From assembly GCA_022732885.1 (NCBI GenBank), contig JAIJTS010000007.1, positions 16,004 through 80,003 on the forward strand: a stretch of DNA of 64,000 nt, given 5' to 3'. The translations under genes were made by a program, and so were the position numbers. Every line of letters starts with the position of its first letter. The stretch's first letter is position 1. Below, piece after piece: positions 43,745 to 52,454 of this stretch. Source of the DNA: Atopobium sp. (GTDB lineage Bacteria; Actinomycetota; Coriobacteriia; Coriobacteriales; Atopobiaceae). Under the pieces are notes generated by a model. It searched no databases and had not been told where the DNA came from. It saw only the letters and a list, made by a program, of their open reading frames with translations.

Positions 43745-44800
43745 CTAGCCGCGATAACCGTCTGGATTCATCGACTGCCACTTCCAGGAGTCGCGACACA
43801 TATCGGCAAGATTGTATTGAGCCTTCCAGCCAAGCATATCGGCAGCTTTCTGGCAGTCAGCGTAGTTAGTTGCAACGTCACCTGCGCGGCGAGGTTCAAT
43901 AACGTAAGGAATCTCTTTGCCGCAAGCCTTTGAGAATGCCTTGATAACGTCAAGCACCGAGCTACCAGTGCCGGTGCCCAGGTTGAAGATTTCAACTCCC
44001 GTACGACCACTCATCCATTTAAGTGCAGCTGCGTGACCAGATGCAAGATCGCAGACATGAATGTAGTCTCGGACACCTGTGCCATCGGGGGTGTTGTAGT
44101 CGTTGCCAAAGACATGAACAGCCTCGCGCTTGCCCACAGCAACCTGAGCCACATAAGGGACCAGGTTGTTTGGAATACCCGCAGGATCTTCTCCAATGAG
44201 GCCAGACTGATGAGCTCCAATAGGATTGAAGTATCTGAGCAGGACAACGTTCCACTCTGGATCTGCGGTATGAACGTCGGTAAGAATCTGTTCAATCATC
44301 CATTTGGTCCAGCCATAAGGGTTGGTTGCGTTCTTCTTAGGACTTTGCTCGGTCAGAGGGAGGCTATCTGGGTCTCCGTAGACAGTTGCAGAGCTTGAGA
44401 AAATAATTGACTTACAGCCGTGTTTTCTCATGACATCAAGAAGGGTAAGGGTGTTACCCAGGTTGTTTGTGTAGTACTCGATAGGTTTGGTAACAGACTC
44501 ACCAACGGCCTTGAAGCCCGCAAAGTGGATGACAAAGTTAATGGCGTGCTCATCAAAGATGCGGTTCAGCGCATCTTTGTCGTTGACGTCTGCCTTGTAG
44601 AACGAAAGGCGTTTGGCGTTGTCTTCTCCCACAATAGTTTTGATGCGATCGATAACCTTTGCTGAAGCATTAGAGAGGTCGTCAACAATTACGGTCTCGT
44701 AGCCGGAATTAAGCAGTTCAACAACAGTATGGCTGCCAATAAAGCCCGCGCCACCAGTGACAAGTACGCAGGAATTTTGTGGGATAAGAGCGTCAGACAT
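43745..44800 (-). CDS. galE: UDP-glucose 4-epimerase
   Basis: 351 residues, extended-SDR fold. The NAD motif CVLVTGGAGFIGSHTVVELL is near the start; the catalytic Ser/Tyr are in SSSATVYGDP and NPYGWTKWMIEQIL (YxxxK). LRYFNPIGAHQSGLIGEDP and DYIHVCDLASGH are typical of GalE. It interconverts UDP-glucose and UDP-galactose. I chose the ATG at 44800 after AAAGGA; the frame extends to 45052 through the purL terminator and is not coding there. First gene of a three-gene operon. Confidence 0.95.
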   Translation of the reverse strand: MSDALIPQNSCVLVTGGAGFIGSHTVVELLNSGYETVIVDDLSNASAKVIDRIKTIVGEDNAKRLSFYKADVNDKDALNRIFDEHAINFVIHFAGFKAVGESVTKPIEYYTNNLGNTLTLLDVMRKHGCKSIIFSSSATVYGDPDSLPLTEQSPKKNATNPYGWTKWMIEQILTDVHTADPEWNVVLLRYFNPIGAHQSGLIGEDPAGIPNNLVPYVAQVAVGKREAVHVFGNDYNTPDGTGVRDYIHVCDLASGHAAALKWMSGRTGVEIFNLGTGTGSSVLDVIKAFSKACGKEIPYVIEPRRAGDVATNYADCQKAADMLGWKAQYNLADMCRDSWKWQSMNPDGYRG

Positions 44801-44902
44801 ATCAATCCTTTCGTGGACTATATCGTCATAAGTATACGGCTTTTCCGCGAAGCGTTGTGCGGGGCGAGAGACCCAGTCTTTGCGTAGTGTTTGCACACAA
44901 GA

Positions 44903-44935
44903 AACCCGGTATCCACATGAAGTAGATACCGGGTT
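44903..44935 (-). terminator. Terminator after purL; copy B of a shared hairpin
   Basis: Read on minus, AACCCGGTATCTAC pairs with GTGGATACCGGGTT around TTCAT with one G-U pair, followed by TCTTGTGTG. It is about 22 of 25 identical in the core to the hairpin after pcp. Confidence 0.8.
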
Positions 44936-44963
44936 GAAATCACTCGCAACCTGCGGTCGTGCC

Positions 44964-47900
44964 TTACTTGAAGTACTCGACGCCGCCCTCGATGAGAGGC
45001 TGGAACTGATCGCCGGCGGTAAGCTCGGGGATGTTCTTGTAGAGGCCCGCACCAGAGCGCTCTGTGTGGCCCATCTTACCTAGGACGCGACCATCGGGGC
45101 TGGTAATACCCTCGATAGCCAGGACGGAGCCGTTAGGGTTAACGGAGAAGTTCATGCTTGGAGTGCCTGTTGCGTCAACGTACTGAGTTGCAATCTGGCC
45201 GTTTGCCTTGAGCGTCTCAAGCAGCTCGTCGGAGGCAACAAAGCGACCCTCTCCGTGGCTGATGGCAATGGTGTGGATGTCGCCAAGTGCGCACTTGGAG
45301 AGCCATGGGGACATTGTGGAGGCAACGCTGGTGCGAACAAGCTGGCTCTGGTGACGGCCGATGGTGTTGAACGTCAGCGTTGGGCAGGTGTCGTCCATAG
45401 GGCGAATGTCGCCGTAAGGAACAAGGCCCAGCTTGATAAGTGCCTGGAAGCCGTTGCAGATGCCCAGCATAAGGCCATCGCGCTGCTGCAGAAGCTCACG
45501 AACAGCCTCGGTAACCTGAGGTGCGCGGAAGAGTGCGCAGATAAACTTAGCAGATCCATCTGGCTCGTCTCCACCGGAGAAACCACCTGGAATCATGACA
45601 ATCTGACTCTTCTTGATGGACTCTGCCAGCGTGTTTGCGGAATCAACAATGTCTTGTGGCGTCAGGTTGTTAATAACCAGCGTGGTTGGGTCAGCACCCG
45701 CACGCTCAAAGGCGTGCGCGACGTCGTATTCGCAGTTGTTACCTGGGAACACAGGGATGATGACGCGTGGGCGAGCAGGTGCAATAAGAGCTGGACCAGC
45801 ATAGGAATGTCGTGTGGATGCACCGTTGAAGCTGATTTTCTCTACAGCCTCGTTAGAACCTTCGCGATAGGGGAAGACCTCCTCAAGTGGGCGCTCCCAT
45901 GCTTCCTGGAGCTCGGAGAGGTCGATCTTCTCGCCACATGCGCTAAAGACGTACTCGGACGTGGTGACGCCCAGAGGAGCCACGCACACGCCGTCAACGT
46001 CGTCAACGGATACGCCGTCTGCCAGCTCAACGATGAAGGCACCGTAGGTTGGCGAGAAGAGCGCGTTGGCAGAAATCTCTGGGACCAGCTCAACGCCCAG
46101 CTTGTTGCCCAGGCAGCTCTTGAAGAGAGCTTCGGCCACGCCGCCGTAACCTGGTGTGGTAATAGCAAGCGCGCTCTTTGACTGGACAAGGGTGTTGACC
46201 AGCTTGTATGCGGTGAGTAGGGAGTCATTATCGGGAAGAAGGCCGCTCTCGTCATAGGACGGGACAATAGAGATAAGCCTGTGACCTGCACCCTTGAACT
46301 CGTTGGAGACAATCTTGTCTACCTTGGTAAGGCCGGTGGCAAACGAAACCAGTGTTGGCGGAACGTCTAAGTCCTCAAAGGTGCCGGACATGGAGTCCTT
46401 GCCGCCAACGGCTGCAAGACCAAGGTTTACCTGAGCCATTAATGCGCCGAGAAGTGCTGCGGCTGGCTTGCCCCAACGGTTAGGATTCTGGCCAAGCTTC
46501 TCGAAGTACTCTTGGAAGGTGAGGTAGAGGTCCTGGTACTTAAAGCCGGTAGCAACCAGCTTGGAAACGGACTCAACAACAGAGAGGTATGCACCGCGGA
46601 ACTGGTCGGCCTCCATGAGGTAGGGGTTAAAGCCCCAGGCCATACCCGAGACCGTATTGGTTTGTCCCATAACAGGAAGCTTTGCCACCATAGAAAGAGC
46701 AGGGGTCAGCTGACGAGCACCACCAAATGGCATAAGGACGGTACCTGCACCAATAGTGGAGTCAAAGCGCTCGGAAAGGCCCTTGTTAGACGCAACGTTT
46801 AGATCGCGTACCAGCGAGTGGAGTTTCTCGCCAAGGGTTATGCCTGTCCAGGTGCGCTGGTAGGCAAGAGGCTTGGCCAGGCGCACGGTAATTGATTTAG
46901 GTGCGCCGTTCGAGGCAAGAAATGCGCGGCTGATATTGACAATCTTCTGACCGCGCCAGCGCATGACCAGACGAGGATCTTTGGTAACTGTTGCCACAAT
47001 GGTTGCCTCGAGGTTCTCCTCGCGGGCGTACGCGCAGAACTGCTCAACATCTTTTGCCTCAAGCGCAACAGCCATGCGCTCCTGGGACTCGGAGATTGCC
47101 AGTTCAGTGCCATCAAGGCCGTCGTACTTCTTAGGAACAGCATCCAGGTTGACGTCAAGGCCGTCGGCAAGCTCGCCAATAGCAACAGAAACGCCGCCTG
47201 CGCCAAAGTCGTTGCAGCGCTTGATGAGCTTGCAGGCGTCTTCACGGCGGAAGAGGCGCTGGAGCTTGCGCTCAACAGGGGCGTTACCCTTCTGGACCTC
47301 GGCACCGTCGCGCTCAATGGAGCCAGCGTCGTGAGCCTTGGAAGAACCGGTTGCACCGCCAATGCCATCGCGACCAGTGCGACCGCCGAGAAGAACAATG
47401 ATGTCGCCATCTTCTGGGCGCTCACGACGAACGTGGCTTTGAGGAGTTGCGCCTACAACGGCACCAATCTCCATGCGTTTTGCAACGTAACCTGGGTGGT
47501 AGAGCTCAGAAACCTGGCCCGTAGCAAGGCCAATCTGATTGCCGTAGCTGGAAAAACCTGCAGCGGCCGTACGAACAATGGTGCGCTGAGGCAGCTTTCC
47601 AGGAAGTGTCTGGGAAACAGGAACAGTTGGGTCTGCAGCACCGGTGACACGCATTGCCTGATAGACGTAGCTGCGGCCAGAAAGAGGGTCGCGGATAGCG
47701 CCGCCAATGCAGGTAGCTGCGCCACCAAAAGGCTCAATCTCGGTTGGGTGGTTGTGGGTCTCGTTCTTGAAGAGGAAGAGCCAGTCTTCGTCTTTACCGT
47801 CAACGTCTACCTTGACCTTTACGGTACAGGCGTTGATTTCTTCTGACTCATCTAGATTGGTGAGGACGCCCTTCTCGCGAAGGTACTTTGCACCAATAGT

Positions 47901-48719
47901 TGCCATATCCCAAAGAGAGACGGCACGATCTTCTCGCCCAAGCTCTTTGCGCATGGAGAGATACTTCTCAAACGCGGCCTTTACCAGGTCATCATCAATC
48001 TGCACGCCGGTAATTCCGGTGTTAAAGGTGGTGTGGCGGCAGTGGTCTGACCAGTAGGTATCAATGACGCGAATCTCAGTAATGGTAGGATCGCGCTGTT
48101 CTGTGGTGAAGTACTGCTGGCAGAAGGTGAGGTCAGAAAGGTCCATAGCAAGACCGTGAGAAGCAATGAATTCCTTGAGGCCGTCCTGGTCAAGGGCATT
48201 AAAGCCCTCAAGAACCTCTACGTCAGCAGGCTCTGGAATGGAAATCTTGAGGGTCTCGGGCAGCTCAAGGGAAGCCTCGCGAGCCTCAACGGGGTTGATC
48301 AGGTAATTCTTGATGGCAGCAACGTCTGCCTCAGTGAGGTTTCCAGTGAGCACATAAAGGCGAGCAGAGCGGACAAGAGGGCGCTCTCCCTGGCTGATAA
48401 GCTGCACGCACTCGGCTGCAGAGTCTGCGCGCTGGTCAAACTGGCCAGGCAAAAACTCAACAGCAAATGTATGAACAGCCGTACCTTCAGAAGAAAACTC
48501 TGGCATGGTACGGCTGGCAAGATCGGACTGTGGCTCGGAGAAAACGGTGGGGATGCAGGACTCAAAGAGTTTCTCTGAAATTCCCTCAACATCGTAGCGG
48601 TTGAGCAGGTCAATGCGTTGTAACTCGGTAATACCAAGAAGGTCTTTCACTTCTTTGAGCAGGGCTTTTGCCTCGCCCTCGAAACCTGGTTTTCTTTGGA
48701 CGTAGACGCGCAGGACCAT
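44964..48719 (-). CDS. purL: Phosphoribosylformylglycinamidine synthase, single-chain
   Basis: 1251 residues, the large one-chain FGAR amidotransferase that does the fourth step of purine synthesis. An N-terminal PurS-like part (about 1-200) is followed by two AIRS-type ATP domains (YWSDHCRHTTFN, FKNETHNHPTEIEPFGGAAT, GFGAGGVSVAIGEL-like FGAGGVSVAIGELADGLDV). A C-terminal glutaminase (about 1000-1250) has Cys in LGICNGFQALIKLG and His-Glu in ISHGEGRF. ATG 48719 with AAAGGTGG upstream. Not clustered with other pur genes. Confidence 0.95.
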   Translation of the reverse strand: MVLRVYVQRKPGFEGEAKALLKEVKDLLGITELQRIDLLNRYDVEGISEKLFESCIPTVFSEPQSDLASRTMPEFSSEGTAVHTFAVEFLPGQFDQRADSAAECVQLISQGERPLVRSARLYVLTGNLTEADVAAIKNYLINPVEAREASLELPETLKISIPEPADVEVLEGFNALDQDGLKEFIASHGLAMDLSDLTFCQQYFTTEQRDPTITEIRVIDTYWSDHCRHTTFNTGITGVQIDDDLVKAAFEKYLSMRKELGREDRAVSLWDMATIGAKYLREKGVLTNLDESEEINACTVKVKVDVDGKDEDWLFLFKNETHNHPTEIEPFGGAATCIGGAIRDPLSGRSYVYQAMRVTGAADPTVPVSQTLPGKLPQRTIVRTAAAGFSSYGNQIGLATGQVSELYHPGYVAKRMEIGAVVGATPQSHVRRERPEDGDIIVLLGGRTGRDGIGGATGSSKAHDAGSIERDGAEVQKGNAPVERKLQRLFRREDACKLIKRCNDFGAGGVSVAIGELADGLDVNLDAVPKKYDGLDGTELAISESQERMAVALEAKDVEQFCAYAREENLEATIVATVTKDPRLVMRWRGQKIVNISRAFLASNGAPKSITVRLAKPLAYQRTWTGITLGEKLHSLVRDLNVASNKGLSERFDSTIGAGTVLMPFGGARQLTPALSMVAKLPVMGQTNTVSGMAWGFNPYLMEADQFRGAYLSVVESVSKLVATGFKYQDLYLTFQEYFEKLGQNPNRWGKPAAALLGALMAQVNLGLAAVGGKDSMSGTFEDLDVPPTLVSFATGLTKVDKIVSNEFKGAGHRLISIVPSYDESGLLPDNDSLLTAYKLVNTLVQSKSALAITTPGYGGVAEALFKSCLGNKLGVELVPEISANALFSPTYGAFIVELADGVSVDDVDGVCVAPLGVTTSEYVFSACGEKIDLSELQEAWERPLEEVFPYREGSNEAVEKISFNGASTRHSYAGPALIAPARPRVIIPVFPGNNCEYDVAHAFERAGADPTTLVINNLTPQDIVDSANTLAESIKKSQIVMIPGGFSGGDEPDGSAKFICALFRAPQVTEAVRELLQQRDGLMLGICNGFQALIKLGLVPYGDIRPMDDTCPTLTFNTIGRHQSQLVRTSVASTMSPWLSKCALGDIHTIAISHGEGRFVASDELLETLKANGQIATQYVDATGTPSMNFSVNPNGSVLAIEGITSPDGRVLGKMGHTERSGAGLYKNIPELTAGDQFQPLIEGGVEYFK

Positions 48720-48852
48720 GGGGCCACCTTTCAATGCAAGCCTTGAACGCTTTTACTGGCTTTATTGTACGTTACTTAGGTGGACAAATCGTCGCTTGTT
48801 AAAAAAGAAAAACGGGTTGTAACAGAGCGTTAAAAATACAGATTTTACAGGT

Positions 48853-49647
48853 CTATGCCAACACAAAGATAAGGGCGATAAAACAAATGGTTGCCCCCAA
48901 GGCCATTGCCTCACGAGTACCAAAGGTAGGCTTATGCCAACGAGTGCGAGAAGCTCCTGCTACATAGTGTCGCGCGTCAAGTGCTTTAGAGAGATTGTTG
49001 GCGTGTCTGAGTGAACTTGCCAAAAGAGCCACCACAATGGAGAGGGTTGCGCGAAGTCTTTTAGGAAGAGATCCCGAAGCAACTTCTCCTGCACGTGCGG
49101 TTTGGGCCTCAAAAATGGATACAGCATCTTCTGCAAGCGTTGGAATAAAGCGCAGCATAAGCGAGAAAATCATGGCAATTTCTTTACCAGGCAGACCAAT
49201 CTTTGTAAGTGGTAAACAAGCCGTTTCAAAAGCGTTACCCAGATCAGTTTGAGTTGTGGTAAGCAGAAGTAGTGCGCCCATCAAAATTGCAGCTAAAATG
49301 CGCATGGGGTAGAGGAAAGCGCTCCATGCTCCCACATCAGTGATGGTAAAGATTGACCAAGAAACAAGTACAGTTCCTTCTCGCGTAAGCAAAAGGTCGA
49401 AGAGCGAGAGGAAGATGAGCAGCCAGGCAAGTGGGATGATTGACGCAAGTATTTGTTTGACGGGGATTTTTGCCAGAGCTAGCAGGCAAAGTGCACCTAC
49501 TACCAGCAGCGCAAGTTGTGGTGCAGTGCGGATAAAAAACGTTGTGAGCATCAAAAGGAGCGCAGACAGGCATTTAACGTTGGGGTTAAGCCTGTGAATG
49601 GGCGAATCCCCACGATAATACTGGCCAACAGAAATCTTAAGCGCCAT
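48853..49647 (-). CDS. ecfT: ECF transporter transmembrane subunit EcfT
   Basis: 264 residues with about five hydrophobic helices in the first two thirds. The coupling helices that grip the ATPases carry the small-residue-Arg signatures: ARAGEVASGS and KALDARHYVAGASRT near the C terminus. GQYYRGDSPIHRLNPNVKCL at the N terminus is typical. AAGGAGG precedes the ATG at 49647. It overlaps the end of the ATPase gene by 11 nt. It forms the complex with the two-domain ATPase and the RibU-like S protein. Confidence 0.9.
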   Translation of the reverse strand: MALKISVGQYYRGDSPIHRLNPNVKCLSALLLMLTTFFIRTAPQLALLVVGALCLLALAKIPVKQILASIIPLAWLLIFLSLFDLLLTREGTVLVSWSIFTITDVGAWSAFLYPMRILAAILMGALLLLTTTQTDLGNAFETACLPLTKIGLPGKEIAMIFSLMLRFIPTLAEDAVSIFEAQTARAGEVASGSLPKRLRATLSIVVALLASSLRHANNLSKALDARHYVAGASRTRWHKPTFGTREAMALGATICFIALIFVLA

Positions 49648-51547
49648 AGCAACCTCCTTGTGAGAGGCTACGTGGCTGTGCAACATTGCTTGTCTGAACG
49701 GTGTCAAGATTGGTTGAAAGCACAGTAACAATCGTGTCTATGAGCTCAGATAGGGTTAAAGGCTCTCCTAGGTTAATTCCCGTAGCATTGGATAGGCGTC
49801 TAGCCCAGGTAAGTGCTTGAGGAATGCCGAGCCCAAGTCCATGAAATTCTTCAGCAGAAAAATGAGTAAATGTTTGATAGGGAGTACCCGAAAAAACCAA
49901 ATTACCTTTATGGAGCATGATAATCTGGTCAGCTTTTGCTGCGTCTTCCATTGAGTGCGTAAGCTCTATGACGGTGCAGGTATCTTCAAGAACTGCGTTA
50001 ATAATTTTTCTGAGCTTAGAGCAGAAATATGGATCAAGACCGCTGGAAGGCTCGTCAAGCACAAGTACTTCTGGACGCATAGCCATAACGCCCGCAAGCG
50101 CACAAAGTCTCTGCTGACCTCCAGAAAGCTCAAAAGGAGATGCGTCTGCTTTGTAAGAAAGGCCTACAAGCTCCAGAGCGCTATTCACGGCGCTTGTTAA
50201 TTCACAGGCAGAAAGACCCAGGTTAGTTGGACCAAACGCCACATCTTCTTTAACTGTTTGTGCAAAAAGCTGGCGTTCTGGTCGCTGCATAACATAGCCA
50301 ACAACACCGTGAAGTTTTCTACGATTTTGTTTTTTGTGGGTATCCAGTCCAGTTACGCAAATACTTCCGGTATCAGGTGTATCAAGTGCACAAATCAGCC
50401 GCGCTAGAGTAGATTTACCGGAACCAGTGGAGCCAATAACGGCAACATGCGAGCCTTTTTGCACGTCAACTGAGATGTTTTTGAGCACGGGTTTCTGGTA
50501 CGAGAACGTAACGTCACGCACACAAACCGCTGCCAACTCGCCCGCGCTGTTGCTTGTAGCTGCAACGCTTACAGCTCCGCAATCTAAAACTGATGCATCA
50601 CCACAGCTTTTAGCTGCGTCGCCCTTCTCGCCTTGCGATGCCATGGCGAGAAGCCCCGTCAGCTCGTCAAGTACACGCTGAGCCAAAGGTGATTTGCTCA
50701 CGACAATTCCTCGGCTGTTGAGAGCGTGGGCTACCTGGTAGGCAAATGGCTCTTCCAAATGCAGACACTCAACTAATTCATACTGTTCAAAAAGGTCTTC
50801 AGGTGTTCCTTCAAACGCAACACGACCGTTATCCAAAGCAATAACGTGATCAGCGGAGACCACTTCGTCCATGAAATGAGTTACATGAACAATAGTTTTT
50901 CCAGCTGCACGGAGTTTCTTAACAAGACCCATAACGTTATTTCTATGAACAACGTCAAGAGCTGCAGAAGGTTCGTCAAGAATCAGGATTTGTGGCTTCA
51001 TAACCAGCGAACCCGAGATGGCCACGCGCTGCTGCTGACCGCCCGAAAGCATGCGAGGATTTTCTGACGCAAATTCCGTAAGAGATCCAAGTGCAATCTG
51101 CTCTTCTACCAGCGGCGTTATCTGATTGCTGGGTACCTGAAGGTTCTCGAGACCAAAAGCAATATCATCTGCAACCACACTGCAAATTATCTGGTCCTCG
51201 GGATTTTGGAAGACCAAGCCAAGCTGAGGACGGACGGTCTTGTATGCGTCAAAGTCAACGACGCCATCATCGACAACAGTAGTTCCCAAAAAGGTGACAG
51301 TTCCCTTGTCAGGTGCAGCAAGACCAGAAAGAATTGAGGCAACAGTAGATTTGCCTGAACCGTTTGCGCCAACAATACAGGTGCGTTTTTTTGCAGGAAT
51401 AGAGAACGAGACCTGGTCGAGGGCAACCACATCTTTTCCGTGCACAAAGGTCACGTCCGAAAGCGTCGCAGCTACAGAAAAATTTTGAGCTTGCGAGGTG
51501 CTTTCAGACGTGTGTGTATTTGGGGCGTTGTTAGAAAAATTACTCAC
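49637..51547 (-). CDS. ecfA: ECF transporter ATPase, two ABC domains fused
   Basis: 636 residues, equal to EcfA1 plus EcfA2 in one chain. Domain 1 (about 30-265): Walker A IVGANGSGKSTVAS, signature MLSGGQQQRVAISGS, Walker B LILDEPSAALD. Domain 2 (about 345-570): Walker A VIGSTGSGKSTLAR, signature LSGGQQRLCALAG, VLVLDEPSSGLD. The linker near 300-335 holds LLAMASQGEKGDA, coded by an inverted pair of the dispersed word. Start GTG 51547 overlaps the RibU stop by 8 nt; the frame to 51619 lies inside that gene. It powers flavin uptake. Confidence 0.9.
   Translation of the reverse strand: MSNFSNNAPNTHTSESTSQAQNFSVAATLSDVTFVHGKDVVALDQVSFSIPAKKRTCIVGANGSGKSTVASILSGLAAPDKGTVTFLGTTVVDDGVVDFDAYKTVRPQLGLVFQNPEDQIICSVVADDIAFGLENLQVPSNQITPLVEEQIALGSLTEFASENPRMLSGGQQQRVAISGSLVMKPQILILDEPSAALDVVHRNNVMGLVKKLRAAGKTIVHVTHFMDEVVSADHVIALDNGRVAFEGTPEDLFEQYELVECLHLEEPFAYQVAHALNSRGIVVSKSPLAQRVLDELTGLLAMASQGEKGDAAKSCGDASVLDCGAVSVAATSNSAGELAAVCVRDVTFSYQKPVLKNISVDVQKGSHVAVIGSTGSGKSTLARLICALDTPDTGSICVTGLDTHKKQNRRKLHGVVGYVMQRPERQLFAQTVKEDVAFGPTNLGLSACELTSAVNSALELVGLSYKADASPFELSGGQQRLCALAGVMAMRPEVLVLDEPSSGLDPYFCSKLRKIINAVLEDTCTVIELTHSMEDAAKADQIIMLHKGNLVFSGTPYQTFTHFSAEEFHGLGLGIPQALTWARRLSNATGINLGEPLTLSELIDTIVTVLSTNLDTVQTSNVAQPRSLSQGGCYGA
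50624..50653. repeat. Inverted pair of the dispersed word
   Basis: CTTCTCGCC (50624-50632) and GGCGAGAAG (50645-50653) form a perfect 9-bp inverted repeat with a 12-nt spacer, inside the sequence coding the linker between the two ABC domains. Confidence 0.8.
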
Positions 51548-52127
51548 CGTCTGTAATGCTCTCAAAGAGTGAAGAAGCCGAGCGAATAATAACAACAAAA
51601 ATAATGCTGTTAATAGCAACCTTTACTACGTTGAAGGGGAGAAGTGCGGGGACAATCAGTCCGCTTACTGCCTCTACACTCATACCGGTGTAAATTGGGG
51701 TAACAAGAAGGTTGCCTAGGATGCAAGCAACAACGCTGACAACACTACCTATAATGAGGGCAAGTACCAGCTGCTTGATCTTCTCGGAACGGTTATACAC
51801 AATCAGAGAAACTGGCAAAACGTAGGTAAGCGTTGCCAGGATTGCCATGATAGTGCCGTAAATTCCGGACTCAGTGGTGAGGTGCAGAAGGTAGGGAAGT
51901 ACCGAAACAATTACACCAGCAGCAGGTCCATAAGCTACGCCTGCAAGGAGGGCAAAAACACCCGATGGGTCGTACTTCAAAAACGTTACGCCTGGAATCA
52001 AGGGGAACTGAAGCACCATGGTGCTGATTGCAGCAGCAGCACAAAGCATGGCAAGAATAGCAATTCTTTTAGTAGACCAGCCGTTAGAAAATGCGGTTGT
52101 TGCGTGGGTTGAGTGGGATGAAGCCAT
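51540..52127 (-). CDS. ribU: ECF S component, riboflavin (RibU)-type
   Basis: 195 residues with six hydrophobic helices. The stretch VTFLKYDPSGVFALLAGVAY (near residue 50) matches the RibU pattern of Leu-Lys-x-Asp-x-Ser before an Ala-rich helix, and YGPAAGVIVSVLPYLLH follows. It binds flavin in the membrane and works with the fused ATPase and EcfT encoded downstream. ATG 52127 has GGAG upstream. The FMN-type riboswitch in its leader supports riboflavin or a related flavin as substrate. Confidence 0.88.
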   Translation of the reverse strand: MASSHSTHATTAFSNGWSTKRIAILAMLCAAAAISTMVLQFPLIPGVTFLKYDPSGVFALLAGVAYGPAAGVIVSVLPYLLHLTTESGIYGTIMAILATLTYVLPVSLIVYNRSEKIKQLVLALIIGSVVSVVACILGNLLVTPIYTGMSVEAVSGLIVPALLPFNVVKVAINSIIFVVIIRSASSLFESITDGE

Positions 52128-52144
52128 AAAAATCTCCGTTTCTG

Positions 52145-52258
52145 ACATCCGGACTGTACCGTTGGTCCTGGACTTTAACCAGGTTAACCGCCTTTGCGGG
52201 TCGCGGACTTGATGGCTCTTTGAACTGGGGTGTTACAAACCCTAAAGCTCGGCCACCT
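52145..52258 (-). promoter_or_regulatory. FMN (RFN)-type riboswitch with divergent 5' half
   Basis: On the minus strand the 3' half is classic: AGTCCGCGACCCGC, then CGGTT-AACCTGG, AAAGTCCAGGACCAACGGT and ACAGTCCGGATG. The 5' half, AGGGTTTGTAACACCCC then AGTTCAAAGAGCCATC, keeps the P2-like hairpin but lacks the conserved ACCGGCGGT segment. It ends about 10 nt before the GGAG of ribU, so it should act on translation. High FMN would shut off the transporter. Confidence 0.78.
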
Positions 52259-52454
52259 TACCACCAGTAGGTAATTGCAACCATTTCTGAAACATATCGG
52301 TAAGTACTATAGCAGAGTTAACAGCAGATGAAACGTAAAAGATAATGGACATTTTTGTTAAAGGAGCATAGTTTTGTGTTTTAACTAGCCTCAGTGTCAC
52401 GTTGTTCTCGCTTGCGATAAACTATAAAAAGTAACTTACTAAGGAGCGTGTTAC

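Noticed and set aside
44801..45052. 84-residue N-terminal extension of galE
   Set aside because: It runs through the purL terminator and the end of purL and is Ser/Arg rich. The ATG at 44800 has a good ribosome site and gives the normal GalE start.
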